Shown in pieces: positions 8,291-19,487 of a stretch of 64,000 bases of DNA. Source of the DNA: Seonamhaeicola sp. GTDB taxonomy: Bacteria > Bacteroidota > Bacteroidia > Flavobacteriales > Flavobacteriaceae. The notes under the pieces were generated by a model. It saw only the letters and a program-made list of their open reading frames with translations, was not told where the DNA came from and ran no database searches. The first letter of the stretch is position 1; the number at the start of each line of letters is the position of its first letter. Both the position numbers and the translations under genes were made by a program. The stretch is taken from the NCBI RefSeq assembly GCF_028281565.1, contig NZ_JANQJQ010000048.1, positions 124,001 to 188,000 of the forward strand. Direction: 5' to 3'.

Positions 8291-8347
8291 AAAAAGGCAG
8301 GCTACTCTGATGCTAACTATAATGAAATAAAATCACCAATAGTAGCC
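8291..8347 (-). terminator. Possible weak terminator between nagB and the small gene
   Basis: On the minus strand, GGCTACT pairs perfectly over 7 bp with AGTAGCC (plus-strand arms 8300-8306 and 8341-8347). A 34-nt loop separates the arms, and after a short spacer five T follow (8291-8295). The long loop makes it weak. It may only attenuate expression of the two genes downstream of nagB. Confidence 0.3.
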
Positions 8348-8398
8348 CTATCCTTTCAACTAAACATAAAACTAACTCTTAATTTTCTTGCCTAAATC

Positions 8399-10327
8399 CT
8401 AATATCTATACCTTACAAAGGCTTCCATGGCCGCATATCGGGCCATCCCCAATTGATCATATAGATCTGCCGTCTCCTTATTCCTATCCTCAGCACGTTG
8501 CCAGAACTCCCTGCTGTCACTCCCCTGGAACACTACACCATCTTTTTGTGACTGGTGCTTGAATATACCCTTGCGCTTTTCTAGAACCTGGTCTGGTCCC
8601 ATAGGCACGGCCATTTCAATATCTTCTACACCCCATTCTTGCCAGGCCCCTCTATATAACCATAACCAACAGTCATCCATGAACTCCTTGGGCTTTAAAC
8701 GCTTCATAGCTTCAAACACTGCATCTAAACACACCTTATGGGTCCCATGTGGATCTGCCAGATCACCTGCCGCATAAATTTGATGTGGCTTTATTTTTTC
8801 TATAAGATCCATTGTAATTTGAATATCTTCTTCGCCTATAGGCTTTTTCTCTATGGTTCCTGTTTCATAAAACGGCAATTCCATATAATGAATCTGACTA
8901 TCGGGAACACCAACAAAATGACAAGTTGCCCTGGCCTCACCCTTTCTTATAAGCCCCTTAATATGTCTTACTTCGGGACTATCAATTTCACTGTCCTTTT
9001 TATTCTGGAGAAACTTGAGGGCTTTTTTGTAAATGGTATTGGCCTTTTTGTTCTCAATGCCGAACTTCTCATTGTAATCACATACAAAATGGGCAAACCT
9101 TAGGGCCTCATCATCAGCCACGGCTATGTTCCCAGAAGTTTGATACCCTACATGTACTTCATGCCCTTGTTCCTGCAGGCGCTTGAAAGTCCCTCCCATA
9201 CTGATGATGTCATCATCCGGGTGCGGACTGAATATGAGCACGCGTTTTTTTGCCGGCTCTGCCCTTTCCGGTCTATTACTGTCATCGGCATTGGGCTTGC
9301 CCCCGGGCCATCCGGTTATAGTATGCTGTAAACTGTTGAATATCTTTATATTGATATCATAGGCAGGCCCCGAATCGGCCAAAAGATCGCTCATACCGTT
9401 CTCAATGTAGTCGGCATCCGTTAGCATCAATATGGGTTTATCAATCTTTAATGCAAGCCCCAATACCGCCTTCCTTGTCAGTTTATCGGTCCATGTCACT
9501 TTTTCAACCAGCCAAGGGGTTTCTATACGCGTGAGTCTTGAGGCCGCAGCCTGATCCAAAACAAAGGTGGCATTGTTATGCTCCTGCAAATAACTGGCTG
9601 GAACCTGGTTGGTCACCTCTCCCTCCACCGATGATTTAATGATATCAGCCTTTCGCTCTCCCCAGGCCATCAAGATTACCCGTTTGGCTTCCATGATCCT
9701 CTTTACCCCAAGGGTTATCGCCGTTCTGGGTGTCCTGTCCAGACCCCCAAAGTCGCCACTGGCGGCGACCCTGGTGATATGGTCTAGGGCTACTAATCTG
9801 GTTTTGGAGTTCTTAAGGGAACCGGACTCATTAAAACCGATGTGGCCGTTACCGCCTATACCCAATATCTGGAGATCTATGCCTCCAATGGCCTTTATCT
9901 TTGATTCGTACTGGTCACAATAGGATGCTATGGCCTCCTTAGATAGGGTACCGTCAGGGATATGGCAGTTCTCCGGAAGGATATCCACTTGATCGAACAA
10001 CAGTTCCTTCATAAAACGCACATAACTATGAATGGAATCAGGTTCCATTGGGTAGTATTCATCCAGGTTAAAGGATACCACATTCTTAAAACTAAGGCCT
10101 TCTTCTTTATGCAGGCGTACTAATTCCGCGTACAGGCCCTTGGGTGTTGAACCGGTAGCCAGCCCCAGAATGCAGGGTTGCTTCTGTGCCTGTTTGACCT
10201 TTATTAGGTCCGCTATTTCCTTCGCTACAGCCTTGGAAGCCTGCTCTGCATTCTCATAAACTACGGAACCCGCATTTTCAAAGCGTCTTTCAAAACCGGT
10301 CGACCTATCAATGTTACTCTTTAGCAT
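8399..10327 (-). CDS. nagB: Glucosamine-6-phosphate deaminase fused to a PIG-L/LmbE de-N-acetylase domain
   Basis: 642 residues. The N-terminal NagB domain (about 10-270) has SFNLDEYYPM (D89, E90) and GIGGNGHIGFNES (N160, H162, E166). Asn replaces the Asp of E. coli NagB in the GxDGH motif, a variation also found in other NagB subgroups. The C-terminal domain (about 360-590) is PIG-L type, with the metal motif HPDDD at 369-373 and DPHGTH at 526-530. NagB converts glucosamine-6-phosphate to fructose-6-phosphate plus ammonia. PIG-L enzymes are Zn-dependent de-N-acetylases. No separate NagA deacetylase is encoded in the window, so the C-terminal domain could supply deacetylation of GlcNAc-6-phosphate. 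The fused architecture is recurrent in Bacteroidota. It is cytoplasmic, with no signal peptide, and lies 41 bp after the transporter gene. Confidence 0.93.
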   Translation of the reverse strand: MLKSNIDRSTGFERRFENAGSVVYENAEQASKAVAKEIADLIKVKQAQKQPCILGLATGSTPKGLYAELVRLHKEEGLSFKNVVSFNLDEYYPMEPDSIHSYVRFMKELLFDQVDILPENCHIPDGTLSKEAIASYCDQYESKIKAIGGIDLQILGIGGNGHIGFNESGSLKNSKTRLVALDHITRVAASGDFGGLDRTPRTAITLGVKRIMEAKRVILMAWGERKADIIKSSVEGEVTNQVPASYLQEHNNATFVLDQAAASRLTRIETPWLVEKVTWTDKLTRKAVLGLALKIDKPILMLTDADYIENGMSDLLADSGPAYDINIKIFNSLQHTITGWPGGKPNADDSNRPERAEPAKKRVLIFSPHPDDDIISMGGTFKRLQEQGHEVHVGYQTSGNIAVADDEALRFAHFVCDYNEKFGIENKKANTIYKKALKFLQNKKDSEIDSPEVRHIKGLIRKGEARATCHFVGVPDSQIHYMELPFYETGTIEKKPIGEEDIQITMDLIEKIKPHQIYAAGDLADPHGTHKVCLDAVFEAMKRLKPKEFMDDCWLWLYRGAWQEWGVEDIEMAVPMGPDQVLEKRKGIFKHQSQKDGVVFQGSDSREFWQRAEDRNKETADLYDQLGMARYAAMEAFVRYRY

Positions 10328-10368
10328 TGTCTTTATGTTTTGTTTCTTGTTTCGGTTTGTATTAATGT

Positions 10369-11697
10369 TTATTTGCTTGTCCAGCTTTTGTACCTGTGTC
10401 CTTTAATGGCATAGAACAATATAATGGCATAGCAGGGTATCAGTATCCAATAACTACCTGTCGCTGCTTCTGCCGTTGCCCCTGCCTGGTCTATTCCCGC
10501 GGCCAACAGTTCGTGCTTTTTGGCGTCTACCAGCCTGCCGTACAATGGCGGAATGATGGCCCCTCCTGAGATGGCCATAATTAGCAGCGCAGAGGCCGTC
10601 TTGGTGAACTTTCCAAGGCTGTCCAATGTAAGCGGCCATACGGCAGGCCATACCAGGGCATTGGCAATACCCAAAGCGGCTACAAAAAGCACGGAGGTAT
10701 AGCCCGACGTTTTTAATATGCAAATGCTGAAAACGATACCCAGAAAGGCACTTACCGTCAAGGCCGTTTTCTGGCTGATATATTTGGGTATCAATATCAC
10801 CCCTAAGGCATAGGTAGCAACCATGGCCATAAGGGTAAATGTGGTAAAGAATTTGGCTTCTTCTCCTGTAAAGCCCAATGATATACCGTAGGCTATGATG
10901 GTGTCCCCGGCTATCACTTCGGCACCTACATAGACGAACAGGGTCAGTACGCCCAGCCAAAGGTGCGGGAACTGGAATATATTTGTCTTTACTGTGGTTC
11001 CTACAGCAAGCTCATCACTTTCTTTAGCTTCTACATGCGGTAATGGCGCTTTTCTTATTAATAAACCTAAAACGAGTAATACTACCGCCATTATAATGTA
11101 AGGGGTAAATACGCTATCGGCCATGGTATCTAAAAGCAGTCCCTTCTCTTCTATAGATACCGTGCTTAGTTTTTCTTTTACCTCATCAATACCGGAAAGC
11201 AATAATGAGCCAAATATCAACGAGCCCAGTGCTCCAGCTGTTTTATTTGCAATTCCCATAATGGCTATGCGTTTGGCCCCGCTCTCTATGGGGCCCAATA
11301 TGGTGATATAGGGGTTGGCAGCCGTCTGCAGAATGGTCATCCCCATGCCCTGTATGAATATGCCGGTCAGGAACACCCAATAGGTCCTTACTTCGGCCGC
11401 AGGGATAAAGACCAAGGCCCCAAGGGCCATGATTATCAGACCAATGGACATCCCTCTCCTGTAGCCTATCTTTTTCAGAAGGTAAGAGGCAGGCAAGGCC
11501 ATGACCACAAAGGAAATATAAGAAGCCGAGGCCACCAGATAGGACTGGGCCTCGGTGAGCTCGTTGATCGTCTTCATAAAGGGGATCAAAGCCCCGTTGA
11601 TCCAGGTTACAAAACCAAATATGAAAAATAGGCCTGCTATGATTAGGATTGGAACTAAATTGTTTTTGCTTGATGCAGTTTCTTGTGAATTGGTCAT
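10369..11697 (-). CDS. Sugar:proton symporter, MFS FucP/NagP-like
   Basis: 442 residues with about 12 hydrophobic helices. The N-terminus has FIFGFVTWINGALIPFMK, characteristic of the FHS subfamily (fucose/glucose/GlcNAc permeases), and GMGMTILQTAANPYITI lies in helix 4. It imports a monosaccharide through the inner membrane. As first gene of a block with nagB and a GlcNAc-kinase-like gene, GlcNAc is the best-supported substrate, released in the periplasm by the GH20 and GH3 enzymes of the PULs. A 16-bp imperfect palindrome lies 34 bp upstream. Fucose, galactose or glucose transport remains possible on sequence alone. Confidence 0.88.
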   Translation of the reverse strand: MTNSQETASSKNNLVPILIIAGLFFIFGFVTWINGALIPFMKTINELTEAQSYLVASASYISFVVMALPASYLLKKIGYRRGMSIGLIIMALGALVFIPAAEVRTYWVFLTGIFIQGMGMTILQTAANPYITILGPIESGAKRIAIMGIANKTAGALGSLIFGSLLLSGIDEVKEKLSTVSIEEKGLLLDTMADSVFTPYIIMAVVLLVLGLLIRKAPLPHVEAKESDELAVGTTVKTNIFQFPHLWLGVLTLFVYVGAEVIAGDTIIAYGISLGFTGEEAKFFTTFTLMAMVATYALGVILIPKYISQKTALTVSAFLGIVFSICILKTSGYTSVLFVAALGIANALVWPAVWPLTLDSLGKFTKTASALLIMAISGGAIIPPLYGRLVDAKKHELLAAGIDQAGATAEAATGSYWILIPCYAIILFYAIKGHRYKSWTSK

Positions 11698-11730
11698 AAA
11701 TCTATAATCTCTATTTTTTATTTAAATTTT

Positions 11731-11746
11731 ACCGACGTTAATCGGT
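11731..11746. promoter_or_regulatory. Imperfect palindrome upstream of the sugar transporter
   Basis: ACCGA (11731-11735) and TCGGT (11742-11746) form an inverted repeat, ACCGACGTTAATCGGT, 34-49 bp before the transporter start. Its position suits a repressor operator controlling the transporter-nagB-kinase block. No regulator gene is in the window and the match is short. Confidence 0.3.
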
Positions 11747-11920
11747 TTCTTTATTTGACAAAAACTCATTTTTAAAATACAACCAAAATGGCTTCTTTTC
11801 CCATTGCTCTTCCTTTATTAAAACACAACAAATTCATTAAACCCTATGTTTTAATCTTTTTATTTGATGTCTCCTCTCCCAATTATGATTTTATAATGCG
11901 GTTCTAAATGCTATTCTTAA

Positions 11921-12375
11921 TCAAACAATTTTGTTATTAGCACTATCCCACTGAACCTGTCGTTTCTGCTTATAAGTTTTTACAGCCATAGGTGTTGCTA
12001 TAGCCTCTTCAAAAGCACATTCTATATTGCAGCTTGTTTTTGAGTTTTTTTTATCCATTCGGAAGTTGCATAACCACATGCCCGTAATAGTTGTTCTCCC
12101 CTAACCCCAAAACCTATAAGCCCTAATCTTATGGGCCTTTCCAAAGAATTTGGAATTATGCCAGGTTTACCGACTTCATGATAGAAAGCGCTCCAAGAGC
12201 TAGAGGCAAAAATACCAGCTCCGGCCAGACTTAAAAGTGACAAGGATCCTAAGCCATTTAACACTTGCCTTCTATTTAAACCTTTTATTGATTTTTCACT
12301 TCTCAAACTATCCCTTCTTGTTACCCTATTTTTTACTCCATTATTCTTATCAGTTCTTCCAAATATGTCTTGCAA
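11921..12375 (-). pseudogene. Tat-type Gfo/Idh/MocA oxidoreductase pseudogene with internal deletion
   Basis: The N-terminal part has a Tat-like signal (NRRQVLNGLGSLSLLSLAG) and the Rossmann start IRLGLIGFGVRGEQLLR. It then reads ACGYATSEWIKKTQKQAAI and stops at 12022-12024. In a neighbouring frame the DNA immediately continues with a family-typical C-terminus, ECAFEEAIATPMAVKTYK then QVQWDSANNKIV, ending at TGA 11921-11923. Roughly 300 residues, including the EKP motif and substrate domain, are missing and the join is out of frame. The start overlaps the end of the DUF1080 gene by 43 bp. The intact gene would have been the third Tat-exported oxidoreductase of this operon. Confidence 0.82.
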
Positions 12376-13325
12376 TAATCTGGAACAACTGATGTATTAA
12401 GACTTTCATTTAAAGCGTCCTTTACTCTATTTTTTTCCGAAACAGATGTATTTGGATTTGTTGCTTTCACCACTATATCAAACAAAACCTGCTTCGCTCC
12501 ATTTTTCACCATAGTATTTTGTTCTGCCAATAGTACAACCAATTGGTCTACAACATCTGTTCCTAAGGCAACCGCACGTTCATGCGCCAATACACGTAAC
12601 CGCTCATCTTCTTCATAAAACCCTTTGGCGACATAATCCGGATTTAAATCCAAATCTTTTATGCTTACATTTCTAAATTGGACATATTTTCCTTCTTTTT
12701 CTGCATGATTGGGTTGAAAACCTACAAACCCTTTTAATTGCATATGTTCCATTTTTGGAATGGTATCGGTATCAACCGTCATTGTTAAATTTCCATCCAC
12801 AATGGTAGTAACCACTTTTCGGTCACACCGTATTTCCATGCTATGCCATTGATTCGGGGTTTCTGTTGGACGGTTTTGAACGGCCGCATAACCATATAAT
12901 GCCCCTGTACAGTGAAAGTCATCTAAAGGAGGGGTCCAAGGCGAAACCAATTGGATTTCAAACCCCGTTTCCCAATCATAAGGACGCTCAGAACCGGCTC
13001 TAATAATTACTCCACTATTACCATCGTCAGGAAGTTGGTATTCAAATTTTAAATGGAAATTAACATACTCTTTTTTTGTAAAAATGAAGTCTCCTTTTTC
13101 GAATTTATCGGAGTACATCGTACTGTCTTTTATTCTGAATTTAGCATCGCCTACATCTCTTACCTCCCAATGGTCTAAGTTCGTACCATCAAACAACACC
13201 GTAATATCGGATTTAGGTTGTACTGCTACTTCTTCACTTTTTTCCTTTTTACATGAGACAAATAGCGCAATTATTAACACTGATGCTACAACAAAGTTTT
13301 TAAGTTTACTTTTATTTGGTTTCAT
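12333..13325 (-). CDS. DUF1080 (3-keto-disaccharide hydrolase-like) lipoprotein
   Basis: 330 residues. The lipoprotein signal ends in LFVSC, followed by Lys and Glu residues. Residues about 40-225 form the concanavalin/LamG-like DUF1080 fold: VLFDGTNLDHWEV, NSGVIIRAGSERP, and YDWETGFEIQL. Residues 235-330 are helical and HEAT-like. DUF1080 proteins are annotated as 3-keto-disaccharide hydrolases and occur with Gfo/Idh/MocA dehydrogenases that oxidise the C3 hydroxyl of a glycoside. The gene lies 36 bp after such an oxidoreductase and overlaps a broken second one, which fits a periplasmic oxidise-then-cleave route. Activity is inferred from family and context only. Confidence 0.82.
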   Translation of the reverse strand: MKPNKSKLKNFVVASVLIIALFVSCKKEKSEEVAVQPKSDITVLFDGTNLDHWEVRDVGDAKFRIKDSTMYSDKFEKGDFIFTKKEYVNFHLKFEYQLPDDGNSGVIIRAGSERPYDWETGFEIQLVSPWTPPLDDFHCTGALYGYAAVQNRPTETPNQWHSMEIRCDRKVVTTIVDGNLTMTVDTDTIPKMEHMQLKGFVGFQPNHAEKEGKYVQFRNVSIKDLDLNPDYVAKGFYEEDERLRVLAHERAVALGTDVVDQLVVLLAEQNTMVKNGAKQVLFDIVVKATNPNTSVSEKNRVKDALNESLNTSVVPDYCKTYLEELIRIME

Positions 13326-13361
13326 TTTTTTATGTTTATTAGGTTTATATTTCAGTCTTAA

Positions 13362-14705
13362 TTATTCGAATTGTGATAAGTTCCATGGTTCTCTGTATGT
13401 TCTGCTTAACATAGCATTAGCCGCTGGATCGTTTATAAACTGTTCGGTCTCCGGGTTCCATTGTAGGTTTCGTTTTAAACGGAACGAAATCAGGGCCAAA
13501 TGCATAGGTAGTGTCAACTCTCGTGAGTATGCCAAATTACTTTTAGGCAGTTCCCTTGATTTCATACAATTAAAAAAATTTCTTTGATGGGGCACTAAAG
13601 TCAAGTTCCAATCTTGAAGTTCTTCTAACGAATGACCTTCTGCTCCTGGAGACCGTTTTAAGGTTATTGGTACTCCAGGAAGCTCCTTAAATGTTTCGTT
13701 TCCGATTTGAATGGTCTTAGAGAAGTAATCACATAATAAGGTGCCTTGTTCTCCTTCAAAGTACGCCCCTATACCCATATTTTCTGCACCTGATATCTCC
13801 TTGGGTGGCTCTGTTGTCCAGAACAAATTCAAATCATCAAATTTAAAATCTGCTTCGAACCAATACGGTGTTTCTGCAATGCCATTAGTTCTTCGTTTAC
13901 CACGCGTTTCAATCTCTTTTAAGCCCTTAGGGCCTAAAGCCATATAAACTACATCGGTTATATGACACCAAAAATCCCCAAAAACACCTGAACCATAGTC
14001 ATAAAAAAGACGCCATGTCCATGAAGCACGTGGCTCTGAATACGGTTCGTTAGGTGCAGGCCCCAACCACATATTCCAATCCAGTGTTTCTGGAGGGGTT
14101 TGAAGTGTTGGATATCCTAAACTTTCAGATTGCTCCGATTTCCATAAGCGTACGGTCTTTATTTTTCCCAATACGCCAGACTGAATTATTTCTGCAACAC
14201 GGTGAAAGTTATCGCTGGAATGAATGAAATTATTCATTTGAAAAACCCGTTTGTTCCTTTGCAAGCTTTTTAACATCACCTGTCCCTCTTTGACATTGTG
14301 TGATAAAGGCTTTTCTCCATAGACATCCTTACCGGACTCAAAAGCCATAATAGCGATAAGTGCATGCCAGTGATCGGGCGTTGCAATAGATACGGCATCG
14401 ATATCTTTTCTATCAAGAACCTGTCTAAAATCGGTGTAGGCATCTACTTTTGTGTGAGGTCTAAGTTCCTGTAAAAGGCTTAATTTCTCCTTTATCTTCA
14501 ATTGATTGACATCACAGATGGCTACAATATCTACATCGTCATGTTCTACAAAACCTTTGATATGCATACCAGAAATACCTCCTACTCCAATAATTGCCAA
14601 CCTAATTTTATCACTTGGCTTTATTAGGTTAAAACCGTGTGCCAAAAGTGGCAATCCTGCAACTCCCAAGGAGGTCGTTTTTATAAAATTTCTTCGTGTT
14701 CCCAT
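13362..14705 (-). CDS. Tat-exported Gfo/Idh/MocA oxidoreductase
   Basis: 447 residues. The N-terminus MGTRRNFIKTTSLGVAGLPL is a Tat signal (RRNFIK), so the enzyme would be exported folded with its nicotinamide cofactor. The Rossmann motif is IGVGGISG near residue 40, the conserved EKP motif is YGEKPLSHN (about residue 130), and FGDFWCHITDVVYMAL contains the substrate-domain histidine. Members oxidise or reduce sugar hydroxyls, some acting as C3 dehydrogenases or NAD-dependent glycosidases. The sequence does not carry the signatures I would expect of GH109. It sits between GH2 (38 bp) and DUF1080 (36 bp) and belongs to a different subfamily from the two paralogs at 17966-19345 and 52855-54231. 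Confidence 0.9.
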   Translation of the reverse strand: MGTRRNFIKTTSLGVAGLPLLAHGFNLIKPSDKIRLAIIGVGGISGMHIKGFVEHDDVDIVAICDVNQLKIKEKLSLLQELRPHTKVDAYTDFRQVLDRKDIDAVSIATPDHWHALIAIMAFESGKDVYGEKPLSHNVKEGQVMLKSLQRNKRVFQMNNFIHSSDNFHRVAEIIQSGVLGKIKTVRLWKSEQSESLGYPTLQTPPETLDWNMWLGPAPNEPYSEPRASWTWRLFYDYGSGVFGDFWCHITDVVYMALGPKGLKEIETRGKRRTNGIAETPYWFEADFKFDDLNLFWTTEPPKEISGAENMGIGAYFEGEQGTLLCDYFSKTIQIGNETFKELPGVPITLKRSPGAEGHSLEELQDWNLTLVPHQRNFFNCMKSRELPKSNLAYSRELTLPMHLALISFRLKRNLQWNPETEQFINDPAANAMLSRTYREPWNLSQFE

Positions 14706-14743
14706 GCTCTTATATTTTAATTTATGCTCATTTATATTATCAG

Positions 14744-17965
<3,222 letters not shown>

Positions 17966-19345
17966 TTAAAATTTTACTTTTTTATCCTGCAATCGACTCT
18001 CTTCTGCTTTAAAGCACATCACATGGCTTTCTACAGACACATCGATAGTTGATGTTAATAGCGAAGGGTCTTGTTTGGATACCGCATTCAGCCAATCGGA
18101 CACCAGTACCATATCACCCCCACCATGCATGTGATAGATGCCTCCTTGGTCTTCCGGGGTAATCTTTTTAGTGGTCACTTTTCCTGTTCTAAAATCTGTA
18201 TGGGTGTAGGTATCCATATCTCCCACAATATCACCCATGGATCCCATGATCCGGGTGCGCCTTCCATGGTAGCCAGTAAAGCCTTCCATAGAAAAATTGG
18301 CCGTTACACCACCTTCAAACTGCATGGAGGTAACGTAATGGTCAGGCTGGTCATTATCCATCCGGTAGACACATCGTCCATAATCGGTAGTTTTTAACTG
18401 TTCCAGAATAAAGTCCCCGTGCTTGGATTTGTCCTCGGGCAAGTCAAACACATAAATATGTTCTCTATCACGATGATATAGTTTTAAAGCGGAGTATGGG
18501 CAACTGGCTTCTACCGAACACCCATCTGTGCATCTTGCCGTACTGCCTTCCGGTGCATTTTCGTTTCTAAACCATTTTAAATTCCCATAAGCTGCAATGT
18601 TTTCGCAAGGGGCATCAATAATCCATCGCATAATGTCCATATCATGGCATGATTTTGCCATGATAATTGGTGTACTGGTCTTTGAGTTGTGCCAGTTACC
18701 TCTCACATAGGAATGTGACATGTGCAGATGCTCAATTGGCTCAAAATGATCTACACTTATCAGTTCCCCAATAGCTCCTGAACTAACCAGCTTTTTGAAC
18801 TCTATAAAATAAGGCGCATAGCGCAACACATGGCAGACCGCAACAATGCGTTGTTTTTCTTTTGCCAATTCTAAAATATCCAAACATTCTTGCTCTGAGG
18901 GGGATATGGGCTTTTCCAATAGTACATCATATCCCATTTCCAATGCCTTCATACATGGTCCGTAATGCAATTGATCGGGCGTTGAAATAATAACAGCATC
19001 TGCAAACTTTGGCCTTTTAAAAGCGTCCTCCCAGGTATCGAATCGGTTCTCCTTAGGAATATCATGCTTTTCGGCATAGCGCTGGTTTCTTATTTTTAAG
19101 GGTTCAGCAACACCAACAATCTTCATTTGTTCTGGAAACAACAACCTGTAGTTACTATATGTGTTTCCCCTATTGCCAGCTCCTATAGTGATAACCGTGA
19201 CAGGCTTATCCAACTTCAATGGCTTGAACAATTGCTTTATCTCCTCTATATAGGGCAAATGTGAATTTCCCGCACTTAGTGCCCCTGGAATCACGGAAGC
19301 TCCGGCTAAAAGCCCCAGGTTTTTTAATAAGTCTCTTCTTTCCAT
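17966..19345 (-). CDS. Tat-exported Gfo/Idh/MocA oxidoreductase with Cys-rich insert (paralog 1)
   Basis: 459 residues. The Tat signal is MERRDLLKNLGLLAGASV. The Rossmann motif is IGAGNRGNTYS and the EKP motif is LLEKPISPS. MAKSCHDMDIMRWIID holds the presumed catalytic HD pair. A conserved Cys segment (RCTDGC then ASCPYSA) plus GRCVYRMDNDQ suggest a structural metal site or disulfides. It is colinear and highly similar to the protein at 52855-54231, so the gene was duplicated with its PUL core. It probably acts in the periplasm on a sugar ring, with cofactor carried through Tat. A 142-bp gap upstream contains an AGGGTTGC motif shared with its paralog. Confidence 0.9.
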   Translation of the reverse strand: MERRDLLKNLGLLAGASVIPGALSAGNSHLPYIEEIKQLFKPLKLDKPVTVITIGAGNRGNTYSNYRLLFPEQMKIVGVAEPLKIRNQRYAEKHDIPKENRFDTWEDAFKRPKFADAVIISTPDQLHYGPCMKALEMGYDVLLEKPISPSEQECLDILELAKEKQRIVAVCHVLRYAPYFIEFKKLVSSGAIGELISVDHFEPIEHLHMSHSYVRGNWHNSKTSTPIIMAKSCHDMDIMRWIIDAPCENIAAYGNLKWFRNENAPEGSTARCTDGCSVEASCPYSALKLYHRDREHIYVFDLPEDKSKHGDFILEQLKTTDYGRCVYRMDNDQPDHYVTSMQFEGGVTANFSMEGFTGYHGRRTRIMGSMGDIVGDMDTYTHTDFRTGKVTTKKITPEDQGGIYHMHGGGDMVLVSDWLNAVSKQDPSLLTSTIDVSVESHVMCFKAEESRLQDKKVKF

Positions 19346-19449
19346 GTTATTATTTTATAAAGTCCCCAGCTTGTATTCAAGCTCCTATTATTTGTATTCT
19401 TTGTCTTTGTTGGAGTAGGAAGGTTTTTTCAATCCTCCCTCCTTTAAAA

Positions 19450-19471
19450 CACATTTATTTAATGCAACCCT
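19450..19471 (-). promoter_or_regulatory. AGGGTTGC motif upstream of oxidoreductase paralog 1
   Basis: Read on the minus strand, AGGGTTGC is followed by 10 nt and TGTG. The same layout, 16 of 22 identical positions, occurs at 54679-54700 upstream of the paralogous oxidoreductase. AGGGTTG also occurs before the PUL-1 FecR gene. It may be a promoter half-site for an ECF sigma or a regulator site. The site is 105 bp before the gene start. Confidence 0.3.
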
Positions 19472-19487
19472 AGCTATCTTAAGGTTT

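Noticed and set aside
10454-10960. 168-codon alternative frame inside the MFS transporter gene
   Set aside because: A frame shadow rich in Arg, Cys and His; the transporter frame shows clear helices and family motifs.
13362-14705. GH109 (NAD-dependent alpha-N-acetylgalactosaminidase) assignment
   Set aside because: Size and fold fit, but GH109-type signatures as I remember them are not seen; kept as a general Gfo/Idh/MocA oxidoreductase.
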